64,000 nucleotides of DNA from Benincasa hispida (GCF_009727055.1 NC_052359.1:15329558-15393557), one strand, 5' to 3'. Shown: positions 45,280 through 56,301, numbered from the stretch's first letter. The notes: generated by a model not told the origin, from the letters alone. Numbers and translations are program-made.

Positions 45280-48050
45280 TCAGGTTCTCTGATATTCCAA
45301 ATTACAGATCTGAATCGAACGTATTTTTACAGTTGTGGTGGGTTTTTGCATTTGTAGTTAACCGTTTTCTGCATTTGTGGATGAATTTGATGACCATTTT
45401 GGGTTAAAATTTCCTTTTTATTAAAACTTTCGGTATTACAAAGTGTTAGTTGTAAGGGCCCTTTTGTTTTTGGGCGAAATTAACATTGCAATCGAGTCTG
45501 TAATTCGAAATGTTCGAGTTTGTCAAGTCGTTCGTGATGATGCTTCGACGAATGGCGATACAGTTCTCAACGAAGAAGAAGACCAAGCGTTGATCGGATC
45601 GTGTAGCCTCAGGTAAACGATCGTAGGGATTTTACTAAGCGATTATTTAGATATTTTTTCTAGACGATCGTGTAGTATTTTCCAATCGATCGTTTAGCTA
45701 ATGCTAGGCGATGAGGTAAATCGTTTACCATATCGTGTCACGTTGGTTGCATAATCGCGTAGGCATTGAAGGTAAAGATCGTAGCGGAATCATGTGATGC
45801 TCGTTGTTTAGTAGAAGGCGCACACTAGACGATCACGTAGTTAGCAAGCTTCATCGCTTAGTTACTACCTATACGATCGTGTATATGCGATACGGAGTTG
45901 CTAGCTAAGCGATCGCTTAGGCGATGGTGCTTCACGGCATCGTAGTCGCTTAGACGATCGCAGAAGGCGGGCGTTGTGTGGAGCGCGCTAAGCGATCGTG
46001 TACTTCAAGCTTCATCGCTTAGTAAAGATACACGATCATATAGTCATAACTAAACGATCGTTTGGATTTTTTCTAGACGATCGCATTGTAAATGCTAAAT
46101 GATCGTTTAGCTTTGGGAGCGCTGGTAAGCAATAGAACGAAGAGTTTGTTTTATCATGTAGACGATCGTGGGGTGCTTGGTACACGATGGTTGGATAAGC
46201 GATGCTTTGCTAAGCTATTCAAGACTCGGTTCGCCTGTTTGAACCGGAGACTCCTTGTCTTTGTAATAGTTAGGTTTCCCTTTTGTGTTTTAAGGCAATT
46301 TTACCCAGTTCATCAACTTTGATTGCTTATACATGTGATATATGGTACTTATATGTCAAAATGTTTATCATATAGTTAAAAACCCACCTTCGGTTGTGCA
46401 ATTATTCATGCATCATGTATTATAAATGCTATAATCTTGCATGAATAAATTACTTGAAAGCATGCGCATGCATCATAAAATATAAGAGTTATATTTTGCA
46501 TGCATTGAACATTATCATGCATCATCCTTTTATTATAAATGTTATAGTCTACGGGTGAATGGAAGCATGTTTTTCTTGTTTCGTTGCTGTTTTGTATAAG
46601 TGTTATATAAAAGAAGTAGCAATGAATGGACAATGCATTGAGCATGACACTTAGGTTATTTATAATCGTTATGAATGCCTTGCATGTGTTAGCTTTGTAT
46701 TGTGGTTGTTTCCATTTATAAGTGTTATAAAGAAAATTAGACCTAAAATCAATAATTCAAAGTTGCATGCGGACTTAGGGTGAACTCAAGTTTTTTAAAA
46801 GGGTTTTAAAATTGGATTGAGATAGACCTAAGTTCAAGTGGTTCTAAAGAGTTTAGTAACCTAGATTAATTTTTAAAATCGGTTTAATAGAATTAAATTT
46901 GGTGGATAAAAGATTAAATTTGTTGTAAACCTATCTATAAGGGACCTTTTGTCTAAGGCGGGTTCTGGCTAGGCTGGGGTTCTTAAGTTGACAGAAATGT
47001 AATATCCCTACCTGGGAACCTACCTGGGAAGGTGAATTAGATAGATTTTCAACAAACATGTGACGTTTTGGTCAAAGACTCCGTTAAAGAGTTTAATGGA
47101 TGATGATCAAAAGTTGTTCAACTATCCAAGGTAAATGTTACTCTTGGGAAAACCTAAAAGTCACTTAGTTAAAATCCTTAGCCATGTTTTTTTTTAGTAA
47201 GTTAAACCCTAGGTTATAAAATACTCAGTGGGAGGAAGAGGCGTATCAAATATGTTTATGATTCCACTCACGTTTCTCCCTGTATGTTCACACCGTGAGA
47301 TTTATGCTTGGCCTCGAGATGCCCAGGATGCATCCCTCTTCAGATGGTGTTTACATGAGTCAATATCAAGGTGGATGGAGATAGTATTTATAGTAAGTGG
47401 GTGAAGGGTGTGTGTCAACACGTCCTATAGTCTCTGTCATTGGTTCACACCGTGAGATCATTCTGTACGCCCTCGAGTCGCCTTCGAAGCGGCCCCCTTC
47501 GAATGGGTTTTTGTGCAGTTGGTCAATATCAAGGTGAACTCCAGAAATGGATAGGGTCGCTTTAGGTTTTGCCTCAATCAGATTTTTGCCCTCCGGATTG
47601 GCCTTTTGGGACGGACCTCTAGGGCTTAAAATGGCGGGTCACACTTACGGGAGATTGTTAAGTAAGTTAATTATCTCTTGGCCAAATCAATGATGGCTTG
47701 TCGTTATAGGNGGGTCACACTTACGGGAGATTGTTAAGTAAGTTAATTATCTCTTGGCCAAATCAATGATGGCTTGTCGTTATAGGAACAAGAGTTGTTC
47801 TAGTATTAATAACTGGTTGAGAACTTCTCAATTCAGAGGAGGGATAACTGACCTCCCTTCGGTGGCTTTTGTCTTAAACCTTTGAAGCATCATTGCGAAA
47901 CTAGATGCCACACGAGGTTAAAGATAGTTTTGTTAAAACCTTATTGGATGTTGTTTTGTTGTATAACGGGTCTTTGCTTGAAACCTAACATAGGTCAATG
48001 TGTTTTTATTTTTAGCAACTCGTTAGTATTTCCATCTAAAGCTTTTAAAA
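45280..48050 (+). other. Long leader with two repeat arrays
   Basis: 2.8 kb without a recognised gene. From 45,618 to 46,168 there are ten exact CGATCG palindromes, often inside longer dyads such as TAAACGATCGTTT. From 46,421 to 46,729 a second array of the TATAANNGTTATA dyad has exact copies at 46,481, 46,534, 46,595 and 46,717 and near copies at 46,421 and 46,661, spaced about 53-61 nt. Blocks shared with other copia leaders follow (TTCACACCGTGAGA at 47,286 and 47,444). The frame at 46,092-46,322 has no domain. Confidence 0.7.
47636..47786. repeat. Exact 75-bp duplication around a single N
   Basis: 47,636-47,710 equals 47,712-47,786, with N at 47,711 between. This is what unmerged overlapping contig ends look like, so one copy is probably false. 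Confidence 0.92.
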
Positions 48051-48290
48051 ATGACTGATTACTTACAGTGGAAAGAATCGTGTGAAACGAATTTCGTGGC
48101 AAACGACCTCCATCCGACTACTCTCCAAAAAAGGAGACAAGACAGTAAATATGATTTATTGGTCTTGGAGACATGTTCTATAGAGAATGATGATTCTGCT
48201 TGGATCCTAGATTCATGTGCTACCAATCATGTCAATTCCTCTTACCAAGGATTCAGTTCTTGGCAAACGTTGTCACAGGGGATTCTTTGA
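48051..48290 (+). pseudogene. Gag start fused to protease, deletion-derivative copia
   Basis: An 80-codon frame. The first ~20 residues (TDYLQWKESCETNFVANDL) are from the gag N-terminus. The rest is the region before and including the protease motif (KYDLLVLETC, then WILDSCATNH). About all of capsid and nucleocapsid is missing. The protease active-site motif DSGATNH reads DSCATNH. The frame ends at TGA 48,288-48,290, probably a mutated CGA codon, because the same frame continues open into the integrase region. Confidence 0.85.
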
Positions 48291-48362
48291 GTCGGTACTA
48301 GTGAGGTTGTTTCAGCTGTTGCTATAGGCAGGCTGAAGTTATTTGTTGACAAGAAACGTTAT

Positions 48363-49364
48363 TTGTTACTGGATAATGTTTTTGTAGGTCCTCATATTAG
48401 GAGGAACTTAATCTCGGTTTCTTATCTAATTGAACAAGGCTACATCGTCTCCTTTTTTGAGAATAAAGTGTTTATTTTCAAGAATGGAATGGAGATTGGT
48501 TATGGTTCAATAGAAAATAACTTATATGTACTAAGGTCGTTAGTCATAAAATCCTTGCTTAACACTGAAATGTTTAGTACAGCAACAACAGCTAAAAGAC
48601 CAAAGATTTCTCCAAAGGAAAACGCCTATCTTTGGCATCTTAGGTTAGGTCACATCAACCTCAATAGGATTGAGAAGTTGGTGAAAAGTGGACTTCTAAA
48701 GAGTTTAGAAGAAAACTCTTTGCCGGTATGTGAATCATGCCCCGAAGGCAAGATGAACAAACGACCTTTTACTGGAAAAGGTTACAGAGTTAGGGAAGCC
48801 TTGGAGCTTGTACATTCAGACCTCTATAGTCCGATGAATGTTCGAGCTCAAGGTGGGTATGAATATTTCATCTCTTTCATAGATGATTATTCAAGGTTTG
48901 GGTATCTCTTCCTAATGCAACGTAAGTCTGAAGCCCTTGAAAAGTTCAAGGAGTATAAGGCTGAAGTTGAAAACTTGTTAGGTAAGAAGATGAAAACACT
49001 ACGATCTGATCGTGGTGGAGAGTATATGGACCTCCAATTCCAAAACTATATGATAGAACATGGGATTGCATCCCAACTCTCGGCCCTTGGTACTCCTCAA
49101 CAGAATGGTATATCTGAAAGAAGAAACAGGACTTTGTTGGACATAGTTCGGTCTATGATGAGTTATGCTCATCTTCCCGACTCGTTTTGGGGTCATGCAA
49201 TGCAGACTGCATGTTATATCATGAACAACGTTCCCTCGAAAAATGTTTCTGAAACACCTTTTGAGTTATGGAGAGGTCGTAAAGGTAGTTTACGCCACTT
49301 TAAGATTTGGGGTTGTCCGGCACATGTGCTAGTGACTAACCCAAAGAAGTTGGAACCGCATTGA
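48363..49364 (+). CDS. Copia integrase with complete DD35E triad, 333 aa
   Basis: An uninterrupted frame with a GAG-pre-integrase zinc site (H92, H97, C123, C126) and an integrase core with D153, D216 and E252; D216 and E252 are 35 residues apart, as in active copia integrases. The C-terminal part reaches WGHA, NNVPSKNVSETPFELW and the GCPAHVLV block. Integrase processes the LTR cDNA ends and joins them to target DNA. In a functional element this is part of a longer polyprotein, so the 48,363 ATG is only the first methionine after the upstream TGA. A 1-nt deletion near 49,362 shifts the frame. The domain looks intact, but I see no way it would be properly processed. Confidence 0.85.
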   Translation: MLLDNVFVGPHIRRNLISVSYLIEQGYIVSFFENKVFIFKNGMEIGYGSIENNLYVLRSLVIKSLLNTEMFSTATTAKRPKISPKENAYLWHLRLGHINLNRIEKLVKSGLLKSLEENSLPVCESCPEGKMNKRPFTGKGYRVREALELVHSDLYSPMNVRAQGGYEYFISFIDDYSRFGYLFLMQRKSEALEKFKEYKAEVENLLGKKMKTLRSDRGGEYMDLQFQNYMIEHGIASQLSALGTPQQNGISERRNRTLLDIVRSMMSYAHLPDSFWGHAMQTACYIMNNVPSKNVSETPFELWRGRKGSLRHFKIWGCPAHVLVTNPKKLEPH

Positions 49365-49957
49365 AGGTTTGCCTCTTTGTGGGCTACTCCAAGGAAACAA
49401 GAGGAGGATACTTCTATGATCCAAGTGAGAACAAAGTGTTTGTTTTCACTAATGCTATCTTCTTGGAAGAAGATCACATGAGGGATCATAAGCCACAAAG
49501 TAAGCTCGTTTTACGTGAGATCTCAAGTGAGACTAAGACTGCTGAGGGTTCAACAAGAGTTGTTGAACAGACCGACAGATCAACAAGAGTTGTTGAGGTC
49601 GGGTCGTCTAGTCAACCAGCTCAAAAGTTGAGACTACCTCGACATAGTGGAAGGGTTATGAACCCACCAGATCGCTACATGGGTTTGACTGAAGCCCAAA
49701 AATTCATTACGAATGATTGGGTTGAGGATCCGTTGTCTTTTAAGAAAGCAATGGAGGATGTTGATCATTGGACGGTGGTCAAGACGATCCTCAAGTATCT
49801 TCGGAGAACGAGGGTCTACATGCTTGTGTATGGAGGTAAGGATCTGATCCTTATGGAATACAACGTTGCTGATCCCTTTACAAAGACCCTCACGGCTAAA
49901 GTGTTCAGGGGTCACCTGGAAAGTCTGGGTCTGCGGGACATGCGGCATCTTGTCTAG
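49361..49957 (+). pseudogene. Integrase tail joined to polyprotein end; RT and RNase H deleted
   Basis: A 198-codon open frame. It begins with the end of integrase (VCLFVGYSKETRGGYFYDP, ENKVFVFTNAIFLEEDH), then the linker (LRLPRHSGRV) up to KKAMEDVDH. There it jumps in frame past the whole RT to WTVVKTILKYLRRTR, and a second in-frame jump after LILMEY skips RNase H to NVADPFTKTLTAKVF, the normal polyprotein end. No stop was introduced by either deletion. The first junction falls in GATCATTGG, a word with close matches at both parental sites in related elements (near 25,570 and 26,500), so a microhomology event is likely. Confidence 0.88.
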
Positions 49958-50050
49958 GGCAAGTGGGAGATGATACTGGGGTATGCCCTAGTTTATTGTA
50001 TATTGTACAGTTTTATATTGTATTGTACATTAGTCTCCCGAGTCATTAGG

Positions 50051-50063
50051 ACAAGTGGGAGAT
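50051..50063 (+). other. Polypurine tract of the deletion-derivative copia
   Basis: ACAAGTGGGAGAT directly before the 3' LTR. Confidence 0.85.
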
Positions 50064-52030
50064 TGTTGGGATTGGTGTCCTAATTCTCCCGGAGTCTTGT
50101 TGTTTTGTAAAGATACACATTGTTCAATGAATAAAATAAGTATTATTTAATTCTGGCATTTACTTATATCTAATAAACAAATCTCCTTGGTTATCTTATG
50201 TGAACTTAAGAAGGTATATATGATATACAAGTGGATCATGCCTTAAATGATAATCTAAATCGGTCTGTAGTATAAGGATTAAGTTGGGATACCTGATCCT
50301 GGTGACACTATGGATACGGCCTGCTTTGTAGAGGTTTGCAAGTGTTGTAAACTACTATAGATGTTTGATACTGACTATTCATATGGAGACATGAAGCGGG
50401 GTTGTCCTATACAAAGAGTTTGTATAAAACCTGGACTACGAGATGACTAGACTCTATATATAACGCCATTGATACTAGAGACTTGCATCTCACCTAAACG
50501 ACCATAGGTGACACGACCTCAATCCTGAGTGTTTTGGGAACTCTTGCCTTTGAGGGTGGTCCTTTGATTAGTATGGGTGAGAGTGGCTAGATTGCCAACT
50601 CAACATGCCTATCTTTTAGGAGACTTGTCTGATCTAGGAGCTGGGAACTCAATCCACAAGGTAGAATTCACTCCTTTCCTGAAGTAGGGATAAGTAGAGA
50701 GATTGCTCCCTTAAGGGCTGATTCCGAGGCTTGAACATAGTGGCCACAACTTCTCTTTGGAAGAGAAGACTCAGTCATAGTGGGACTATGACATATGTTC
50801 ATTAAAGGGATCAGTGATACTTAAGGAGACAGATGTAACTACAGGAACATAACGGTTATTGGCCCAGCTGTACTTACGAGCGATCTGTGAAGGGTTGTCG
50901 CACTGCTGATTGGTTAAAATGGACACATAAGTACCATGGAATAGAAAAAGAACTATGGTTTATATATTTCATGAGATGAAATATTAAAACTATAGGTTAT
51001 AAATATAGTGTGATAAGTTGGTTATAAATATAGTATGATAAGTTGGTTATCATTTAAATTTATAATAATATTAATTATTGGGTAATTAATTCTTTTTCTT
51101 TTAAATAACCAAAGTAGTGGGTGGTTATTGGATTATGGTAACCGTGAGTTTAAAAGTAAATTGGTTTCCTATTTTGAAAAGAAGTTTTTACAAAAGTTTG
51201 AAAATTTTTTGAGTTTTCTCTCCATGAAAAAGAAACTCACGAAGTCGTCAAGTAAATTCGGATTTACTAAACGATGGCTGGACGAGCTAAACAATCGTGT
51301 AGGTGGGAGCTAAACGATTGTGCAATGTTTACTAAACGATCGCATAGCTTTGGTAGACGATCGTTGGCCCAAGGTAAACAATCATGTAGAGTCTGTAGGC
51401 AACAGACTGAGCTAAATGATAGAGCTAAACAATTGCATAGTTTTTGCTAGACGATCGCATAGCTTTATCTAAACGATTGGGCATCGACCTATACAATAGG
51501 TCTCCACCATATCTCACTTGCCCAGTCGTGTACACGATCGTTGTTTCCTCCCTTCATCTGCCTCATACCAAGTCCGAACAGAGCCCACCTTCTGGATTCT
51601 CACACCGAGAATACCAAGGTCGCCTAGTTGGTGGTGTCAGACTCAATTCGATGCCGTCGGGGTTTTCTGGAGGTTGTTCGTGGTGCTGTGGAGGCTGTTC
51701 GTGTTGTAGAGGAGTTCATTACCGAGGAGATCGTTGAGGACGAGTGCGAAGTGTTCATTCGGTGTTCATTGTTATGTTGTAGTCATGTAGATCGGGCGTT
51801 CGAGGTCGCTGTTGTTCGAGCGTTCGTGCGCATCGGAGCGTGGAGACGCATCCTCATATGTGCGTAGAGTTTGATTTCTATTCATTTGTATTGTACATGT
51901 TGTAATTTCTGCATTGTAATTGTATAACTGTTTGTTTTGAAATCGACTGTAAATATGTGTTCATTCATGATTGTAATTTGGAATAGTCTTGTTTCACTGC
52001 TCACGGAAATCTCGCTTCCAATTTCCTTCA
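50064..52030 (+). repeat. 3' LTR of the deletion-derivative copia, 1,967 bp
   Basis: It starts TGTTGGGATTGGTGTCC and ends AATTTCCTTCA. Compared with the 5' LTR it lacks about 0.29 kb: GGACACATAA is followed directly by GTACCATGGAATAG near 50,935. CGATCG palindromes lie at 51,337, 51,358, 51,452 and 51,535. Open frames at 51,444-51,867 are LTR sequence. Confidence 0.88.
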
Positions 52031-53314
52031 AACATTACTTAGATTAATATAAGCGTTATTTTTAATCACTGTCACAAATGCAAATTTATAGATTTTATAT
52101 TTCATTATTTTATAATGGTTGTATTGATAATGAAATTAGAATTAAAATCTATAATCAAGAGTTGCATGCAAATATAGGTCAAAACTAATTTTAAATGGTT
52201 TAAAATTAATTCATCTACACTTATGTTAAACACGTTTCTAATGAGATTCAAAATAGGTTAATCTTTTAATTCGTTATAATAGGATTAAAATAAACTCTGA
52301 TTAAAAGATTAAATTGATAAAACGATTGCCCATAAGGGACCTTTGTCTAAGGAACGTTCTGTCTAGGCTAAGGCTTTTAAGTTGATGAAAACGGAACACC
52401 TCTACCTGGGACAACCTGGAAGGTGAATTGGGCAAATATTTTATAAGCATGCAATAAGTGATCCGTTTTGTTAAAGAGTTTAATCAATGAGATCACATAT
52501 TGCTAAAATATTCGATATAAGCATTATATTGAGCAAATTAACAATGACTTAGATAAATTGAATTAGTCGAATTTTCCTAAGTAAGAAACTCTAAAATTTT
52601 AAAATACTCAGTGGGAGGAAAAAGATGTATATGATATGTCAATTTTTTCACTCACGTTCTCCCTAAAAGATCACATCGTGAGACTCATGCTTGGCCTCGT
52701 GGAGCCCTAGGAGTGTCCCCCTTCAAATTTGTTTGCATGGGTCAATATCAAGGTGAATGGAGAGATTGTTTATAATAAGTGGGAGAGGGATGTGTGTCAA
52801 AATGTCCTACGGTCTCCTTCATTGGTTTGCATCGTGAGACCTTCTTGCACAGCCTCATGGCGCCCTGGAAGCGTCCTTCTTTAGATGGTTTGTGCATTAG
52901 GTCAATATCAGGGTGAACTCTAGAAATGGTTTCTAGATAGGATCACTTTAGTTTTTGCCCCAATCGACTTTTCCTCTTGGTTGGCTCATCGAGATGAAAC
53001 TCTAGGGTCTAAAATGAAGGTTCACGCTTATAAGAAATTGTTAAGCGAGTTAATGATTTCTTGACCAAACCAATGGTGACTAATCGTCATAGGAATAAGA
53101 GTTATTCTAGTATGATGATCGGTTAAGAAGTGTCTTAATTCAGTGGAGAGGTGACTGACCACCCTTCGGTGGCTTTTGTCCTAAACCACTGAAGCATCAT
53201 TGCAAAATGGAATAATGATTGAGGTTCATTATTAAGATTTTGCTAAAATTGATTGGACTAAAATGAATTTTTACATAAGTGTCTAAAATGGGTAATTTTT
53301 TTGTATCAACAAAC
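52031..53314 (+). other. Second half of the plus-strand copia leader
   Basis: Leader sequence resumes after the target duplication. It includes TATAAGCGTTATT (52,048), a near copy of the dyad, and the shared blocks near 52,330-52,430 and 52,670-52,830. No gene. Confidence 0.65.
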
Positions 53315-53800
53315 ATGTCTAGCACTTCAATGAACCTTCTTAAAGCTAAAATGTTGAATGAATCCAATTACGCAACTTGGAAAGAACCGATTGAAACTAT
53401 GTTCATGGTAAATGACCTTAACTTCGTCTTGACTAAGGAATGTCCTCTAGTACTAACCCTTGATGCAACACGAAGTGTTCGTGATGCAAACGAAAGATGG
53501 ATGAAGGCCAATCTTGAGGCACGAGTTCACATTTTAGCAAGCATTCCTGATGTCTTTGGCAAAAGATTTAATAGCATGATCATTGCACTTCAAATCATAC
53601 AATCAATGCGAGAATTGTTTGAGTGAATGTCCTCACAATTCAAGCAGGATGGGATTGATATAGACGAAACTAGTAATGTCAACTCCTTATTTGAACTCTA
53701 GTCCATATTGAATGTCAAGGGACTAATAGAGGAGGCAAAAGTTGCTAAATTTAGCAAAGTTTATCAAAGAGATTTGACCTTGGAAACTTAGAATTCATAA
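53315..53800 (+). pseudogene. Gag of the plus-strand copia, truncated
   Basis: The likely start is ATG 53,315 (MSSTSMNLLKAKMLNESNYATWK), by comparison with sister elements; an in-frame ATG lies 27 nt upstream. About 104 codons of capsid-type gag follow (TMFMVNDLNFVLTKECP, RWMKANLEARVHILASIPDV) to a TGA at 53,624-53,626. Degraded pieces run to about 53,800. The nucleocapsid zinc knuckle is absent before the protease begins, as in the other copias of this family here. Confidence 0.8.
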
Positions 53801-53829
53801 TAAGGGTGTTCAAGCTAATACCATTGTTA

Positions 53830-56152
53830 TCCAGCATAGGAAGAGATCTAATGACAGTAAACATGATTTACTTATCCTGGAGTCATACTTAGTAAAGAAT
53901 AATGATTTTGACTGGATAGTTGATTCAGGGGCTACTAATCACGTGTGTTCTTCTCACCAGGGATTTGAGGAAGCTGGAAAGATGACTCTTCGAGTCAGTA
54001 CTGGTGAGGTTGTTCCAGCTGTTTCCATAGGCAGGCTTAAGTTACTCATGGACAAGAAACGATATATGTTATCAGATGACGTATATGTAATTCCTAATAT
54101 GAAAAGGAATTTGATCTCTATTTCTTGTTTGATTGAGCAAAATTATTCCCTCTCCTTCTCTAAAAGAAAAGTGTTTATTTTCGAAAACGGAATGGAGATG
54201 GGATTTGCTTCAAAAGAAAGTAACTTATATGTACTAAGGCCGTTAGTTACAAAGGCTTTCCTAAATACTGAAATGTTTAGAAAGACAACAACTGTGAAGA
54301 GACCAAGGATTTCTCCTAAAGAAAATGTCCACCTTTGGCATCTAAGATTAGGTCAAATTAATCTCAATAGGATTGAGAGATTAGTGAAAAGTGGACTTCT
54401 AAATGGTTTAAAAGAAAATTTCATCTAAACCATTTTACCTATATGTGAGTCATGCCTTGAAGGTAAGATGACAAAATGACCTTTTTAATGGAAAAAGTTA
54501 TAGAGCCAAAGAGACCTTGAAGCTTATACATTTAGATATTTGTCGTCCGATGAATGTAAAAGCAAGAGAAATGTATGAATATTTCATCTCTTTCATAGAT
54601 GATTATTCAAGACATGGTTATCTTTACCTAATGCAACACAAGTCTGAAGTACTTGAAAAGTTCAAGAAATATAAGACTGAGGTTGAAAACATGTTAGGTA
54701 AAGAGGTAAAAACACTAGGATTTGATCGTAGTGGAGAGTATATGGACTTAAAATTCCATAACTATATGATAGAACATGGAATAACTTCCCAACTCTCAGC
54801 CCCTGGTACATCTCAGTAGAATGGTATATTGAAAAGGAGAAATAGAACCCTATTGGATATGGTTCGATCTGTGATGAGCTATGCTCAACTTCTTGACTCG
54901 TTTTGGGATTTTTAGTGGAGACTATTGTTTGCATTTTGAACAACGTTCTATACAAATATGTTTCTGAAATGCATTTGGAGTTGTGGAGAGGTTGTAAAGG
55001 TAGTTTACACCACTTCAGAATTTTGGGATGTCCGGCCCATGTGCTTGTGACAAGTCCTAAAAAGATGGACCCTCGTTCGAAAGTATGCCTATTTGTAGGC
55101 TACCCCAAGGAAACGAGAGGTGGGTAATTCTTTGATCCAAAGGAAAAAAAAGTGTTTGTATTGACAAATGTTACTTTCTTGGAGGAAGACCACATAAGGG
55201 ACCACAAACCACAAAGCAAAATATTTTTAAGCACGATTTCTGATGATAATATTGAGACTTCAACAAGGGTTGTTGAAGAGGCTAGTAGATCAACAAGAGT
55301 TATTGATGTCGGTTCATCTAGTCAAACTAATCCTTCTCAAGAGTTGAGATTTCCTTGACGTAGTGGGAGGGTTGTAAACCTACCTATTCGTTACGTGGAT
55401 TTAAAAAAGCCTAAAACATCATATCTGATGATGCTATTGAGGATCCATTGTCTTACAATAAGGCAATGGAAGATGTTGACAAGCATGAATGGATTAAGGC
55501 CATGAATCAAGAAATGGAGTCTATGTACTTCAATTCTGTCTGAGAGCTTATAGATCAACTCGATGGGGTAGAGCCTATAGGTTGTAAGTGGATCTACAAG
55601 AGGAAAAGAGGTGTAGATGGAAAGGTACAGACCTTTAAAGTTAGACTAGTGGTAAAGGGTTATACCTAGGTGGAGAGAGTGGACTATTAAAAAACTTTCT
55701 CACTTGTTGTCATGTTAAAATCTATTCGAATTCTCTTGTCCATATCCACATATTATGACTATGAGATATGGCAAATGGACGTTAAGACTATTTTTTTGAA
55801 TGGTAATTTTAAAGAGACCATCTACATGACTCAACCAAAGGGATTCATTAAACAAGATCGAGAGCAAAAGGTTTGCAAGCTTAATCGGTCCATTTATGGA
55901 CTGAAACAAGCATTTCGATCTTGGAATATAAGATTTGATATTGCGATCAAATCTTATGGCTTTAATCCAAATGTTGATAAGTCTTATGTCTACAAGAGAA
56001 TCATCAACAACTCAGTAGCTTTCCCTGTGATGTATGTGGATGATATCCTACTCAGTAGCTTTCTTAATCTATTTACAAAGGCTCTCACGAATTAAATGTT
56101 TGAGGATCACCTAGAGAGTTTGGGTCTACGAGATATGAGTCACCTAATCTAG
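53830..56152 (+). pseudogene. Pol of the plus-strand copia, RNase H deleted
   Basis: In order: protease with an intact WIVDSGATNH (about 53,913); GAG-pre-integrase (53,943-54,428), in which the second zinc histidine is glutamine (LRLGQ); integrase core (54,517-54,819) with the first two aspartates kept but a TAG next to where NG-SE should be and the catalytic glutamate changed (ILKRRNR); integrase tail (54,903-55,358); RT (about 55,440-56,050), broken by stops such as TGG to TGA at 55,541-55,543, with YVDD at 56,033-56,044. Right after YVDDILL the frame jumps to NLFTKALTN, the normal polyprotein end, so the rest of RT and all of RNase H are missing. A 14-bp word is repeated at 56,010-56,023 and 56,050-56,063 across this junction. 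Confidence 0.88.
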
Positions 56153-56301
56153 GACAAGTGGGAGATTTTGTTGAGTATATTGTATGCCCTAGTTTATTGT
56201 ATTGTATTTGATATTATATATCTCACTCATGGTATTTGATACTATTTATACTCCATTTCATTGTAATGTATTTGATACTATACAACCCACTCGTTTTAGG
56301 A

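Larger units (their letters stand above)
42979..52030 (+). mobile_element. Deletion-derivative copia, 9.05 kb
   Basis: The target duplication AACAT lies at 42,974-42,978 and 52,031-52,035. The 5' LTR is 42,979-45,266, the primer site 45,269-45,279 and the polypurine tract 50,051-50,063. The 3' LTR is 50,064-52,030. The interior lacks most of gag, all of RT and nearly all of RNase H, but keeps a full-length integrase domain. The 3' LTR is about 0.3 kb shorter than the 5' LTR. One gap base (N, 47,711) and a flanking 75-bp duplication lie in the leader. Confidence 0.92.

Noticed and set aside
42573..46729. Possible CRISPR-like array because of regular repeats
   Set aside because: Repeats are short (13 nt) and degenerate, spacers are related to each other, and the context is a plant retrotransposon leader.
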